From Ficedula albicollis (lineage: Eukaryota > Chordata > Aves > Passeriformes > Muscicapidae): a stretch of DNA of 64,000 bases. The notes under the pieces are model-generated. The model was not told where the DNA came from. It was given only the letters and a program-made list of their open reading frames with translations, and did not search any database. A program made the translations under genes and the position numbers. Location: NCBI RefSeq assembly GCF_000247815.1, contig NC_021673.1, positions 43,356,706 through 43,420,705 on the forward strand, in the 5' to 3' direction. Positions 44,087 through 64,000 of the stretch are shown piece by piece (position 1 is the first letter of the stretch; every line of letters starts with the position of its first letter).

Positions 44087-44833
44087 CTATGATGATGTAT
44101 ACAAAATATCTGAGATGCTGTGAGTTAGTAATATTAGCTTTATGAGGAAAAGAACTAGGAGAACAAGACATGGCCTCTTGTCATGGAAAATGGAAATTCT
44201 CTCTGAGTCAGTTCTGAGCAGCCTTTGCCTGCAGAGCAACCAAAAGTCCTGAGTCATCACACTGAATTGTAAGCTGCTGGCTGCAAATCCAGCACTGAAT
44301 TCCCACCTATGTTCACTGCATGTATTGGAAAACAAATTTTGCTGACATAACTGCATTCCACCGCATGCCAAAATGTGAGTTTCTCCTGGTTTTGTTTTCC
44401 TTGGAGGTTTCCCCTCCCTGCCTTGGGTCCTGCCTCTTACTGACTCGTGCTCAGACACGTGGTGATTTGGTTCTTGCCTATACACCTGTTTTTTCAACTT
44501 TTTAACCTGAAGAAACCGAAGGTCCTTCCCTTTAAGCCTTGCTAAGGTCACACTGGTACTGTTCAGCAGCTCTGCAGTCACCCTGAAGCTGTGTGCTGAT
44601 TTAGCCTTGAGGGATGGCTTTTCCTCCAGAACAAATGATGACTGTGTGGGCACCGCCTGCAGTTCCTGATGGCTGGCCCAGCTTTGCAGGGAAGATACAT
44701 TGGGAAGAGGTGATTTTTTCAGGTTACAGGATAGGGGTGTGCTCAGCATGATGGAGGGTAGGAGTCTGCTTCCCCACCAGAGCTGCACCATCACTGCTTG
44801 TGCCCTGCTCTTGTGCAGACCCTGCCAGCTCAT
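44087..44833 (-). other. Open frame of 248 codons, probably not a gene
   Basis: This is the longest open frame outside the poly-C blocks. It starts with an ATG at 44833 and runs without stop to 44087. The translation has no signal peptide at the start, no repeated motif and no family that I recognise. It ends with a short hydrophobic stretch. Opposite-strand frames are open in part of the same interval. An unspliced single-exon gene here cannot be excluded, but a chance frame is more likely. Confidence 0.12.
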
Positions 44834-47800
44834 GAGGCACCATTCAATTTATTTCCCCTGGGCCCTGTCAGAGGATTTGCTGCTATTTGCAGAGAGCTGC
44901 TCTGAAGCTTCTGGGGAGGTGTAGTTTTAGCTGCTTTAGTTTGCCAGCACACGAGGCAGCTGTCTCGTCCCCTGGCTGTGGCAGCCCCAGCACACTTTGC
45001 TTTTTGGTGGGTGCTCCCATCCCTGTGGAAACTGCAGCAGTGGCACATATTTATGGGACAGAAGGGTGCCTCCTGCTCTTGCTCTGTCTGGGACCAGGAG
45101 TGCTCGAGGGATGGCCTGTCAAGAAGCTGGTAATAGAAATAAATGAAGGCGAACCCCCCGCCTATTGTCCACAGAGGCTATTTTTGGTGCAACTATTTTA
45201 AGGGTTGTTCTCCTGGCATTCCACATCCTGACATTTCAGCATATTTGCCTCACCTACTGTCTGCATTACTGGGTTTTCAGCTACAGATCATCCCTATCAA
45301 GCCACTGCAGTGATTTTTTTAATGCCCTATCTGAGTTGTACACACAGTGTCATCAGCACCTTTTATTTGTAAAACAATAAGTCCAGTAATAAAAGGGGCG
45401 TATCCACTCTCCCCCTGCCCCCAGCACTTACAAGTCTCAGCATCATTTTAATATTCAATGTATGATGCCTTAGTTGATCAAAACACACTTTGTGTAGGAG
45501 CTGATAATAAAATAAAAACATGCTCCAAAGTGACCCACGTGGCAGGGGTAATTTGGTATGCTGCTCTTTGTGCTTTCTGTCTTACTTTTGCTGTTTACAG
45601 ATATTTTTCTCGTCTGTTTGCACAGGGAATAGATGCTGACGTTGTCCTTTTCATGAATGAATCTGTTTTTAGCAAGTTGGCCAGCACAATAAAAAAATTA
45701 TCAAACAAATTAGAGCCTGAACCTGCAACCCTTCCTGATGAAAAGAAAACCTGTTTGTGGGCCAGCTCCCTGGCTTACAAGGGGCTTTTCTGGAGGAAGA
45801 GCTGCTCATGTGAGCTGCACGTACAAGGTCTCAGAATTTTTGTGCTGCAGAGCTTGACTGCCAGCCAAAGCTGGAGGCGGCTCAGCAAAGGGAATAAAGG
45901 TGGTTGTCAGAGACGAGTCTCAATTCCCTTTTCCTCTGCCACCTGCTGCGTTGGAAGGACCAAAGGTTGCTGTAATTTATACCACGGCTCAAAGTGTTGG
46001 TGGAATGGTTTGCCTTCAAAGCAAGAATTATGTCTGTGGTAGTTTTTGCAGCAGGAGAAGTGTTTAATGGTGCCCCCAAAATGACGTGGATTGCAAAGTA
46101 GATGGATGAAGAAGTCTCCACAAAGGCTGTTAAATACAACAGCAGCAGCTGTGCCTCTGAGGTACCCTCTGAGCTGTCGGAGTCTGGAGGAGAGGCACTT
46201 CCCTACATTGCTCTCCTGACATTGGCCATGGGGACCTTCCTCTGACCTGTTGTGCTTGTCCCTGTGTTCAGAGCTAACACCAGTGGCTCCCAGCTCCTAG
46301 TTACAGTTTTCATTTGCTACATCCCAGACAGCAAACGGCAAGGAATGGTCAGGACATGGCATATATTGCCCCAAGTGCCATACAGTGCCTCTTCCCTCCT
46401 GCCTTCAGTGGGAGAGGACTTGTACCCATCCTTGTGCAGGTGTGGAGGGACCAGCACAATGCAAATGCTTATGACCTACATCCTCACCAGCTCAGCTGGA
46501 AGTGGATACCCTGACCAGAGCATTTTGCCTGGCTTAGAAATGCCACCCAGCTTCAGCCAGGGGTTTTTGTGTAAAGATCAGGAGGTTGTACAGGACAACA
46601 TCTGGGAGGCAGCAGAGCTCTGCAGCTGAGGTTGTCCCCAGCACATTCCAGCTGCCCAGGCAGTGCAAGGGTCCCCAAATGAGCTTGCAGAGTGAGCAAA
46701 GCATCTTTTCCTGTACAAGAGAGGTGCCTTCTCAGGGGTTTTATCCCAGAGAACATCCATGGGTTGTCTGCTGCCTTGTGACCCCCACTCTGGCACACCT
46801 TTCGCCAGGCTCCTCCTCTGCATAGTGAGGAGTAGCTTCAGCTTTCTCAGCCTTTCAAAAGAGGAAAATTGTATTCCCAGAGATGATTCCCAGTTCACAG
46901 GATTGTGGACACTGCCCAAAGTTGGAAATAACAGGATACGAAGTGTGTGTACAAACTATATTTATCAATGGATGAATCATAGTAGGTGCAATAATAAAAA
47001 ATTTAAAACTGGCATGACTAACCCAGGCCCTCAGCAGCCCTCGCTCACACTGTGCTGAAAATGGTATCAGCCTAAGTCTTTTATGAGCTGAAGACTACCA
47101 GGTAAGCAAAACTCTGCTTGGTATCTTCCCTTGGCTCCAGCAAGAATAGTCAATAAGGCCTTTGTGTTGTGCCTGGCAAGGAAACGACAAAAACAACTGC
47201 ATCTGCAGCCAAGAAAAGCCCTGCAAGGGTAAAGATGATAAGATTTCAACTAAGCAGCAGAAATGCACTTTGGTTTGAATAACTTTACGGGCTAATATGC
47301 CAATGCATGCAGGAAGTTTGGTTCTGCCAGCTAGTGTTGGTTGAGTGTATGCAACAGCAGCCAGCAGCCTGTGGACACCAGTTTTGACACATGTTGATGG
47401 TTAGGAGAGTTTTAAAGGGTAACCAAGAAAATTCCAGCAAAATCCTATGAAACAGTGTTGGTTTTACAGAACCAGATATGCAAGATGGATTATTTAGTAG
47501 GAAAAAAAAAAGGAAATAAAATCCAGAAGGCAATAATTCAATCAGTGACAGCTGACTGAGAGGCTAATTGAAGAGACATTTCTGCAAATACCCAAGATGC
47601 AAACAAAAACAAGAGTTTCCTGCCTTCTGCAGTGCTGCCAAAGTCTTCAGGCACAGAAGTCCAGGAGCACAGTTATCAGAGCCCCCCAGTATAAGAAGTA
47701 AACTGGCCCCCAGATCTGGCCACTGTCACGCAGAAAAATCTGTCTTTCTCCTCTGAAGGGCCCCGAAGAACATGAAGGAGGTCAGTCATGGTGGTTGTGT

Positions 47801-50514
47801 CCAAGGCCAGAAGGCTACTCTCATTTCTTCTCTGCCCCTTGGTGTAACACATTTAATCTCTGTATGAAGTACAGGATGTTCATGTTTGCCTGAAGCACAT
47901 ATCTCAGAAAGACTTTAATAATTCATTTAAATAATTAAGGGTGAGGAGATCCATAACTTTCTGTGGCAGTTTTCTCCCACTGCCCATCAACCCTAGTGCT
48001 AAAGATGTGTGCCATATTTTGGTCTGATATCACCATCCAGTCTTTGGTATTTGCTGTCCTTTTCCTCCATGAGATTAAAAGAGATGCCCTATGCCCAGTA
48101 TTTTTCCTCCCTTAGAGCAGAAAAAGCTGCTGTCTATCAAATCATTCCTCAGTCATCTTTCTGATGAGCTAGACAGGTTGAACTCCCAGCCTTCCACCAG
48201 AGAATCGCACCCTGGTTGTCCAGTTGGTTTGGAGCTCTCTTCTTTACATCTTTGCTGACTTTTCCCAAATACTTCTGGTAACATGGATGTTAGAAAAACA
48301 TTTAGTATTCCCGGTTTAGTTTCATCACTGCTGCATAGACATGTGCTTAGTTGCTTTTGCTTTATCTTTCTCTTTATTTTTTTCCTAATAGAGAGCTGTT
48401 TTATGCTTGGTCATTGGAGTTCCTGGATTTCTCTGAAGGACCCATCCCAGGTTGTAGACATTTTTTTCTAGAAGTATTGGGCATTTGCACCTCACCTTGT
48501 GCTGCTTGTTCCCACAGCCACCACTTGTTTTACAGGATACAAATCAATCTTCCTCCAATTTTGGAGCTGGCTCTCCCATTCTTTGCTGAGAGTCCCATTC
48601 AGTCAGTTGTCCTGGCACTTGCTTAATCTTAGCCTTTTATTTTTTAGTGTTTGTTACGTTGTGAGAGGAAAGAGATTCTAGGGGCGTAGATTAACAGCTT
48701 TTATTGATTCACTTTCTCATGCACACGACACTAACCAGCAAACATGAAGTGCAGGAACATCCAGAGAGAAACTGAGCACAGAGAGCATTGCACCACGTCC
48801 ACATCATCCAGGGAAGGATCTCTTTCAAAAAACAAGGCTTCCCAGAAATCCAAAGGGACTTTGCAGGACATGGGAAATCAGAGACAGTTTAGGTCTTTGA
48901 GTGTCAGGGGAAAAAAATTAGGGGTGTGTTTTGGGATCAGAGCTGGGAAGCACAGCTCTTTTCAAGGAAAGAGGAATAGTTTGCTTTGTGGATAACCACA
49001 AGATATAATGAGAGAAAAAATTTTGAGAAATTTTGTGCTGAAAGTTTTTTGAATTTCAGCAATTTACAGCAACACATTTCTTCCAACATCCAGGAGACAA
49101 CTGGTTGAATGTATTTGTGATTACATGATGAGTGAAGGCTGTACATGAAGCAAAATCTTTGCCAGTGTTGCTAGAGATAATGGCATTAGGGAGAAATCCC
49201 AAACAGGGATAATTACTCAGTGTTTAGTAGGCCTGGTTATGCAAGCTGCCAAAAGAGCAGTGAATGTGAATACCTCCAAGGAAGGACTTTCTTAATGATG
49301 ATTTTGTTGTATCACCATCACGCATTTGTTTGCTTGCAAAGGTGGGGTATGTGCTGTTTATTTCCCTCAGCTGATGTACAAAAGGAATAAATAAAGCTTG
49401 GCGAGCTGAAGTGAGGAAAGATGGGCAAGTCAATAAATCACAAAGTCATTAAGAGCAGGGAGCAGGTTTTTTATTGCATTGTGAAATGCATAGGAAGCAC
49501 ACAGGCATGAGTCCAGTTACATACATATTAAGAGATAAGCCATTGCATTTTGAAGATTAATATTTAGTGAGCAGACATCATAAAAGAAGACGTTACAGGA
49601 GTCAAAATTAGAGGCTGTGAAGAGGTAATTGCTTGCTGTGACCACAGGCTTCACAACGGAGCTGGTTTCCACATGCAGTGCAGTTTGTTGTCTCATGCAG
49701 TGTTGGGCCATGGGGTTGTGGAGCTGTGGGGGAGCAGGACAGCGCTGTAGGGCAGCCTTGGTCACTTCGCTGCTTTGGCTGAGTGAGACAAGGTGGTGGA
49801 GAAGAGGGCAACAGAAGTATTCATCCCCACCTCCAGAAGAAGAGAGTCCTTCACTCCCCAGAGTCCATACCAGATGGATTAAACTAGGGTAGGTAAACCA
49901 GAACCACAGTCTTCTCCCTTCTTCTCTGGGCCCCCTGCAAGGACTACAGGTACAGCAGAGCAAAGGAGGTGGGGCAGTGGGAAGTGGTGGTGCCCAGCCC
50001 CAGGCTGTTTAGCAGATAGGTGGGTCACCATGTCTGGTTGAGATGTCCACCAGGTGCAGCAGCAATGCAGCCTGTAGAGCATCTGGGTGCTCCCAAGAAA
50101 CTGGGAGCATGTTAAAAGGGGACTAGAAGCACCAGCCAAGAGGGTAAAATTCTTACAGGTTATCTCAAAAGGCACAGTACTACCTGGTTACAGTAAAGGT
50201 ATTTCCAGTTATCAGAAAATGCTTTAAAAGGAAATTGAAACAGGCAGAAGGTAAGCAGCTGGAGAGACTGTCAAAGATGTCCTTTAGAAGAGTAGGTTGT
50301 GTCCATACTGGGGAAAGCAGAAGAGCAAACAGGTGGAAACCCATAGTAAAAGCAGCCAAAATAGATTTTTGTGGAATAATTTCATTGTTGGGCATAAAAC
50401 CCAACATCAAAACCAATTTTCAACTACATCAGACAGAGGCTACTTGCCAGCCAACACATAGGGCCCAGAGAAGACTGTGGAGAAATGGGGGCACTTTAAA
50501 GATGACAGGACCAT
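44834..50514. other. Unannotated sequence
   Basis: No supported gene. A 194-codon frame at 45458-46042 is open on the plus strand but resembles nothing known. No repeat is recognised until the LINE relic. Confidence 0.5.
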
Positions 50515-51080
50515 AAGAGCAAAGGCAGACAAGATCTCTCTGCTGGTGTTTGCTGGAGAGGAGTCTCAGGAGACCTCCCATGCCACAGCTTTTTCCAGCT
50601 GGAGATGAGCAAGAAACAGCCTCAGACTGAACTGTCAGAAGAGAAGGTTTTAAAACAAGTTGATGAAATGAATAGCAACAAATCACCAGGTCCAGCCAGG
50701 ATTCAGCCTGGGCTCCCAAGGAGACCAAATTACAAGACTGCCAAACTGCTGAGTACAATGTGTAACTCCTGCCTTCCATCAGTCATGTGCCAGGAAATGG
50801 AGGTGGTAAATAGGATACTCTCTTTAAAAAAAAACAAAGGGCTTTGGGAAGCCACAGTCTTGTCTATCTGCCTTCCCTTCCAAGAAAATTGTCAGGCAAT
50901 GTGATGGAAAAAAGACCAGACTGGCAAGTTGAATTGATACCAAAGAACTGTTACAGCCCTTCAGAAGAGCTGGTATGTCTGTGGATGAGAATGGCCCTCT
51001 GGACACAGCTTATTTGGCTTCTCCAAAAGGTGATGACAGGTCTGTCACCCAAGTGTCTGCTTATCGTTTAGGAAATCACA
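50515..51080 (+). mobile_element. Decayed LINE (CR1/L2 clade) reverse-transcriptase relic
   Basis: Around 50605-50780 the plus strand translates to a stretch with KSPGP (about 50680-50694) preceded by a short acidic/basic helix-like segment and followed by a leucine-rich part. This is the known N-terminal reverse-transcriptase landmark of CR1 and L2 LINEs. Further on, 51001-51060 resembles, with frameshifts, the region encoding the VYLDFSKAFD-like motif of the same enzyme. Stops and frameshifts lie between the two parts. The order and spacing fit one ancient, broken insertion. I cannot assign a subfamily. Confidence 0.6.
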
Positions 51081-57784
<6,704 letters not shown>

Positions 57785-58189
57785 GACTGAAGCATCTCTT
57801 CTGCAGAGACAGGCTGAGAGTTGCTGTTGTTCAGACTGGAGTGGGGAAGGCTCCAGGGAGGCCTTAGAGCATCTTCCAGCAACTAAAGGGGCTACAGGAG
57901 AGTTGTAGAGGAATTTCTTACAAGGGCATGTAGCAATAGGACAAGGGAGAATAGCTTCAAACTAAGAGAGGGCAGAGTTAGATGATTAGGAAGAAATTCT
58001 TTGCTACAAACTTGGTGCAGCACTGGCACAGGTGGTCCAGAAAAGCTGTGGATGCCCCATCCCTGGAAGTGTTCAAGGCCAGGTTGGATGGGACTCTGAG
58101 CAGCCTGGTCCACTGCTCCTGACCATGGCAAGGGAGCTGGAACAAGATGGTCTTTGAGGTCTCTTCCAATCCAAATAATTCTGATTTTT
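57785..58189 (+). mobile_element. CR1 LINE fragment, forward, 5'-truncated
   Basis: The sequence follows the 3' part of the avian CR1 consensus in order: the 'gaggctgagagttgctgttgttcag'-like segment, 'ccttagagcatcttccag', 'gaagaaattctttgctac', 'gatgccccatccctggaag', 'ttcaaggccaggttggatgg', and 'gaggtctcttccaatcc' near the end. It stops just before the terminal short direct repeats that CR1 normally carries. Only the last 400 or so bases of the element are present, including the end of ORF2 and the 3' untranslated part, and no intact protein is encoded. Such 5' truncation is the norm for CR1. Confidence 0.95.
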
Positions 58190-61100
58190 TGACCTCCTTT
58201 AACTTGTGGAAAGTTAGGTTGGAAACCTAATGAAGGGCAAGGATCGATACTAACAGGCCTAGCATCTTTGTGGCTTTCCCACCGATACCTCAGCAATGCT
58301 ACCAAAGAAGTTAGGAATTCAGAACTGCAGTGGCATCTTGCAAACCAGCTTTTAGAGAAGGGTTTAACACAACATCAGCCAGCACAAGCATTACTGGCAA
58401 ACTTCATGGAGGATTTGTTCAAAGGTGGTGAAAACATCCTGCGAAACAGCGACAGAACTCAGTGTTCCAAGGTCAAATTTACTGATAACTGCACAAAGAT
58501 GTTTCTACATTTTGCTTTGCCCAAGATATCAGTGCAATACTTGCAAGGAAACTGTTTTGGAAAATGGCTCTCTGGAGTGCTACTATGCTGCTCTGTGCTC
58601 TGGGGTGTAACAAGGCAGAACTCACATCTCATTTCAGGCAGTGTTTTTCTCATAAGAGAACTGATCCCAGATTAGCTCTGACTACAACAAAACACTACGT
58701 GTGGCCATTTTATTTTTATTTGCTGTGGAATAAAAGGAAGATAAACTAAGTGGTTTAATTGATGCAAGACCCACTGCTCAAGCAGCAGTTTTTATTACAT
58801 GATCAATTTAAATACAAAGAAAGAAAATCCTGCTGTAGCAGACCCTAACCTGGGAACTGATAAAGCACTGTCAGCATTTGCAGTAAAGGACTCTGCGTCT
58901 GACAACTGAATTTATTAGAAAGAAGGATCTAGGCTCCAATGGATTCAATCTTGATGAAAAATTCATGGATTTATAAGTCTCCTTTGAGCTTTTTGAAACA
59001 TTAAAACCTATTTTTATTTGTATTACCTTGATTTTAATGGTTATTCTCTTATTTGTGAACTGTGCATAAATATTGACCTTGTCAGACGTCCGCTCCCTCC
59101 ACGGGTGGAAGGAGCCTGGCAGCTCCCTGTGCTCTGCATCTTCTGCTGGGCTCAGAAGGAGTGTCTAGCTGATGTGGCTGTATTTTGGCTCCATTCACAC
59201 GATTAGTTTAAGAATATATTTATAGAATAATTATCTGAACGTAGTGTAACTTGATGGAGGAGTGCTTTCTAACATCAGATGAGTTGAGCAAGAAATGTCG
59301 TTTGTGCTAATCTGTCTGAAACTGGGTAAGTGTGAAATATGCTGTGGGGAGGAATTATCTCTTCTGCAACATTATAGGCCAGGAAAAAAAAATCTGTTTA
59401 TTACACGAAATAGAATGCATTTACAACAAAATCTTAACTTATTCTCACTCATTTCTGTCTAAGTTAATGCGTTATTAATTGTGCATTTTCGGATATAATT
59501 TGAGGAGGATAGGACAAACTATCTCTAGCACTGCAGCCACTGAACGGTAACAATCACATTTTCTTTTTAATAGGGTAAGTTAATTTTTAAAGTGATCTAC
59601 AGAGGAACAGATGGGGGAACGAATTCTCTGTGGGTATCTCCAACTCTCGGAGCACAGAGCGGTGTCTAGTGCCAGCCACATCTACCTTGCAGTTCTTCCT
59701 TCACTTTTTCTCCTGTTATCTTATTGCAGACGACCAGAAATGCAAGAGCAGCCTCTGAAGGTAAAAACTCCTCTGATGTTTGAGCAATCTGCTTCACAAA
59801 TTCCTTGCTAGGCTGCAGCATCCAGCACAGGGTCCCATCTTAAGGGTTTGTCTGTGTGTTGGTGAGGGTGACAGGCCTCCCACAGCAAGGGAGGAACGTG
59901 GCTGCAAGAAGAGAGATGGGAGGGGAGTCCCTGGCCCAGTCATCTCAGTGAAAAGCACAGGAACAATTAACTGCTTCCTCATCTTCTATTTTGTCTCTCT
60001 GCTGACATGTGGACTCCTGCTATGCAGGAAGCACAAACCCTGCTGGCTTCAGTTAAACTGGGATTTCACTCCAGATTTCATCATGCTATTTTCTCATAAA
60101 TTATTGCTCCACTAATTTATCTGTAGAAAAAGAGAGCAGCAACACATCAGCCATAAAGCAGACTTGAACAGTGGGTTTTTCATGTCTTGTGATTTTGAAA
60201 GGAGGTCTTGGGCAAGGGGGACTTGGAGGCTGGAGACTGCTCTAGTGGGTGCTCTGAGCAGCTCCTCATGCTCCTGCAGTGTGGCCTGTCCTCTCTTCTG
60301 CACTCTTTCTCATGCACACACCCTGATGCCAGCAAAGTGACTGGATAATAACACCTGATAGTTTAAATCCCATTTTTTAAACAGAAAGTGTGCCTCAGGT
60401 TACCAGCAAGAGGATGGTGTCAGTTCAGGCACCCAGTCCAGAGCTGCTGCAGGGAATAACAATCCCACTATTGCAGGAGGAACAGCCATGGATGGGTCAG
60501 GCTCCTTCAGGGTGCCAGATCTGCACTAGACTAGAAAGAAGAATCCTGCAACATGCAGTTAAAAAATCTTTAATAACAGTAATTACAGCAGAGAAAGTAG
60601 GACAGAAACTGATAAAATCCCTACCCTCCTTATTGACTTACATTTTTCTTTAAAAATGTTGCCTTTGTCTGCTACTGACCCCTGAACCTCAGTGAGTGTG
60701 CAAAAGCTGAACATTGGTGCATGAGAGAAATGCACCCTAGCCCATAGAGCATGATGGTGTGAAGCATTTTTAACCCTTCTATTAAGGTGATTTGCAAAAC
60801 AGAGAGGCCTGTATTTAGACATGTAAGAGACTGAGAAGGGGGAAAATTACCTTAGTAAAAGCTGGTGCCTTTTCATTTTCAAAGAATGAAATTATTGTCT
60901 ATTGTATTAGTTACTGATGACAATAATGTGTTTATCTGACAAATTTAGTTCCAGGCCTTCAAAACAGCAGTGGGCTGCCCCAGAACTGTGCTGTAATAGC
61001 CAGCATCTGTCTGAGCTCAGACAAGGAAAGGGAGTGCTGGGAGCTGGTGGGAAGCAGCACCCAAGGAGGAGGCATCTGCTGCCTGGAGAAATGCCCCCTG

Positions 61101-61785
61101 TGATACCTGGAGAGCATGTGGGCACACATCATCCCTCTGCCACTGGACAGGGGTTTGCAACGTGTAGATCCCAGATGAGAGATGGCAGGATGCTGTGGGG
61201 CATCGGTGACGTTTCTGGGAAGATGCCTCAGGAGACAAGTACTGGTGGGCCAGCTACTGATGTGCCCAGCCCCTGCTGCTGGTGATGCCCAGCAGCACAG
61301 GTACCATGCAGGGCATCTCCTGGCCAGGATGCCAGCCATGCTCCCTCCCACAGGAGCTTTGCCACAAGCAGCAGCATTTCTCCAATGTGATCAGGCCCTT
61401 CCCAGGCTGCCGAGAGCCACTGCTGATGCTCCACAATGAGGTGTGCTAGTTTAATAGCATCTGGTCCTTTAAGACTGAAATTTGAGGATGAGTTGAAGCC
61501 TCAGCTTTAAATTAGATGCTCCAAAGGCACCTGTCTCTGTAGGGTTTGATTGGAATGAGCTTTTCCCCCCCCTAGTGAAAAAAAGTTCCATAATGTCTGG
61601 TTTGACTCTGAAACCACAAAGTCTGAGAAATGAAACACGCTCTCTGGAAAAAATGCAGTTATGTGAGCATTTTAGAGTTATGATAAGAATTTTAGACTTG
61701 TGCTGGGACTCTTTCAATTCCAATTGAACCTACCCCCTCCACCCTGAACAGACACCTGTGCACTCATGCAAGTTTGATATCGCAC
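58190..61785. other. Unannotated sequence
   Basis: No supported gene. A 31-base segment at 59730-59760 has a strong acceptor-like pyrimidine tract before it and AAG/GTAAAA after it, but nothing else supports an exon. The interval 60950-61440 is richer in G and C, and several overlapping frames are open without family resemblance. Confidence 0.45.
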
Positions 61786-62038
61786 AATCACAGAATATCC
61801 TGAGCAGGGGGGAACCCTCAAGGATCATCTTTTCCAACTTCTGCCCTGTGCAGGATACCCTGAGAATCACACCATGTGTCTGACAGTGTTGTTCAAACAC
61901 TTCTTGAGCTCTGTCAGGCTTGGTGCTGTGACCACTTCCTTGGGGAGCCTTGCCCAGCCACTCTCTGGGTGAGGAACCTTTTCCAAATATCCAATCTAAA
62001 CCTCCCCTGACTCAGCTCCATGCCATTCCCACAGGCTG
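61786..62038 (-). mobile_element. CR1 LINE fragment, reverse, truncated
   Basis: In reverse orientation the 3' end of CR1 begins with cacaatcacagaatatcc and continues through the typical segments 'ccaacttctgccctgtgcagg', 'atcacaccatgtgtctgac', 'gagctctgtcaggcttggtg', 'tgaccacttccttggggag' and 'aatctaaacctcccctgac'. Resemblance ends at about 62038. It is a second independent insertion, in the opposite direction to the copy at 57785. Confidence 0.95.
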
Positions 62039-64000
62039 AACAATTCAAGAGACTCCAGCCACCGCTCACGTGGCACCCCCACCTCAGTTGTTCCTCGTGT
62101 GGCTTCCCCTGCATGTTATTTCACAGCATGTTATCCGTCTGGGTGGCCCAGAAATGGTTGGGCCAGACTTCAAGTACTCGAGATGAGCTCACCTCAAAAA
62201 ATAGCTTTACATTCGAGGAGAGGAGACTTTAAAACCCAGGTTTACTCCTAGCTGTTTCTGGGCTCCTAGGGCCTCCATCAGAGCTGATTTGCCTTTTGGC
62301 CAAGCTAAGGAGCACTCTTAACAATAAAACACACTGAATGGCCAGTGTCTATGTGGATTAGAAATGAATCACTCTGTCAGAAAAGGATCCTTTAAAACAA
62401 TTGCAAATTGCTTAGGTGGGCATTGCATTAAATTGTGCTTTATATGTGACCAATCAATATAAGTATATATAATGTAGCTTGTGTATACAAGTATGTAAAG
62501 CTGCATCAGTTCCTAGCAAATGCAATATTTATGTAGGTGTGGTGTCATGGGCATCTGTCCCCTTTTCACCACAGCCAGAGAAAAGTCTACAGTAAGTGCA
62601 TGACTGGAAATCTCATATCTTGGCTGCTCAGCAGCGAGGATCCAAGAACAGAACAGGAAAAGACTGATACATTCAAATTCTGCTGGCTTTGCAGAAAAAA
62701 GAAAAAGGCATCTATTCCAGCTACAGTGGTGGTTTGAACCTTATACGAGAGCTTTCTCCAGGTTCGCCAGTGGTGGCCTTTAGCAATGCCTAAAGGAGGT
62801 TCCTTAAGGAAGGATTCATGTCTCAGAATGAACCCTGGATAACTGTGGACAAGTTTGGCTTAGTCGTTAACTTTGCCCCCCTTTTCACCCAAAACTATTG
62901 GTGGTTCTAGCACGAGTTAAGGAATGTCAATTTACACACCAAGATTGATGTGCAAAGAGGTAAATAGGAAATAATATGCACCCCATCAGGATTTTTCTCT
63001 CCATAAATCCAATTTCTTACTCTGTTATGTCATGAATCTCATGACATGAAGAAAGGTCTAAGGTTTTTTTCACCATCTTGAACCACTCCTCCAATGTACC
63101 ACAAAACCATTTTCAAAATGCAATTTAGTTGGCCTGGTTCCCAACAAAAAAATAGCCTATTTCCAGCCCCTACCAGTTGCATCTTACATATCCTTCAGGA
63201 GCCAGTCAAGGGGCTTAAAGAGTCAACCCATGTTATGGGTGCCAAATCTCTTAGTTTATCATTAAGTCGATAATACACTTCAATCTCATTACTATTCTAT
63301 CATTAGGATCTGAGTGGTTTGAGTGTTTGACTAAGTGGGGTTTTTTTTCTCCTCAGAGGTATATGAGATGCTGCCTCTCAGCAAGGTGTCCTGAAAACCT
63401 TTTCTTAATGAACAAGTGATTAAAAGGCTTAAGTGCAAGCAAGCATCCAAAACACAAGCTGCATTATCACAGAATGAGCCAGAAACAGGCTAACCCTCAG
63501 TGCTGCTGAGCACTGAGCTCCTTCACTCAGATGCTCTCAGCACACTTGTTCTCTCTCAGTGGTAGCTGCTGGGCAGTGTCCCATGGGCTGGCTGAGCTGT
63601 GGCCCTGGATCCACCATGGATGTCTGGCTTTGCCTCTGCCATGCACAACAAAGCCACACAGGGCAGAGCTGGCTTTTCCCTTGTTCCTGTGCATGTCCCT
63701 GTGCCTGGTCCCAGGCAGCTCAGGAGCATGCTGTGAGCATCCTGCTCCTACCCAGGCTGTACCTCATTTTAGTCCTTGAGGCTGCCAGGTCTGCTTGTGC
63801 CCCAGTCAGATATGAGAGGAAGAGGAAGGCTCTGGGAAAGCAATGGTGGGTGTTTAACACACCATGCCAGGACCTCCAGGACCTCAGCACAGAACCAGGC
63901 CAATGATGTGTATCTGGACAGGGTCCTTCTGGTGGCACAGGCTACTTACTGTCTGAATGAGGAAAGGTGGAGAGATAAAAATAAAACCTTCTCCCTGACC
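62039..64000. other. Unannotated sequence
   Basis: AT-rich to about 63480, then richer in G and C up to the window edge. No gene, RNA or mobile element is recognised. Overlapping frames near 63531-63938 have no family resemblance. Confidence 0.5.

Noticed and set aside
45458..46042. 194-codon plus-strand open frame
   Set aside because: No family resemblance, no domain or consistent codon pattern, and overlapping open frames on the other strand. A chance frame is more likely than a gene.

Overview
This window looks like non-coding nuclear DNA from a bird. The main evidence is two CR1 LINE fragments whose 3' parts closely follow the avian CR1 consensus (57785-58189 forward, 61786-62038 reverse), plus an older LINE reverse-transcriptase relic near 50.5-51.1 kb. 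There are no bacterial-type operons. No open reading frame outside low-complexity DNA resembles a known protein. The base composition is AT-rich, with one strong GC- and CpG-rich block and one weaker one.

Layout. From 1 to about 20.4 kb the DNA is AT-rich and unannotated, broken by four short two-copy tandem duplications (67, 67, 125 and 101 bp periods). At 20.47-21.02 kb a poly-A tract runs directly into 198 consecutive C, followed by a GC-rich patch and, on the minus strand, a TATA-like box, a short ATG-containing segment and a consensus splice donor. From 27.6 to 30.2 kb lies a three-copy tandem array of a unit of about 860 bp. From 30.2 to 35.1 kb the DNA is AT-rich with no repeat that I recognise. 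At 35131-35189 a short minus-strand segment has splice-like borders and a start codon in good context. About 1.4 kb upstream of it is a CpG island (about 36.42-38.66 kb) with its centre replaced by 1774 uninterrupted C. From 38.7 kb to the end the DNA is intergenic or intronic-looking, with the LINE relic, a third poly-C block of 826 bases (55376-56201) and the two CR1 copies.

Interpretation. The best-supported gene hypothesis is a minus-strand gene whose promoter is the CpG island, whose first exon ends near 36618 and whose second exon is 35131-35189. A possible alternative first exon ends at 20955. The body of the gene would lie in the left part of the window or beyond it. I could not name this gene, and none of these exons is proven. 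The three poly-C blocks are most likely sequencing or assembly artefacts. They generate long poly-proline and poly-glycine reading frames that are not genes. I found no exciting new coding system. The items most worth checking are the poly-C blocks, the 860-bp array and the splice-bounded candidate exons.
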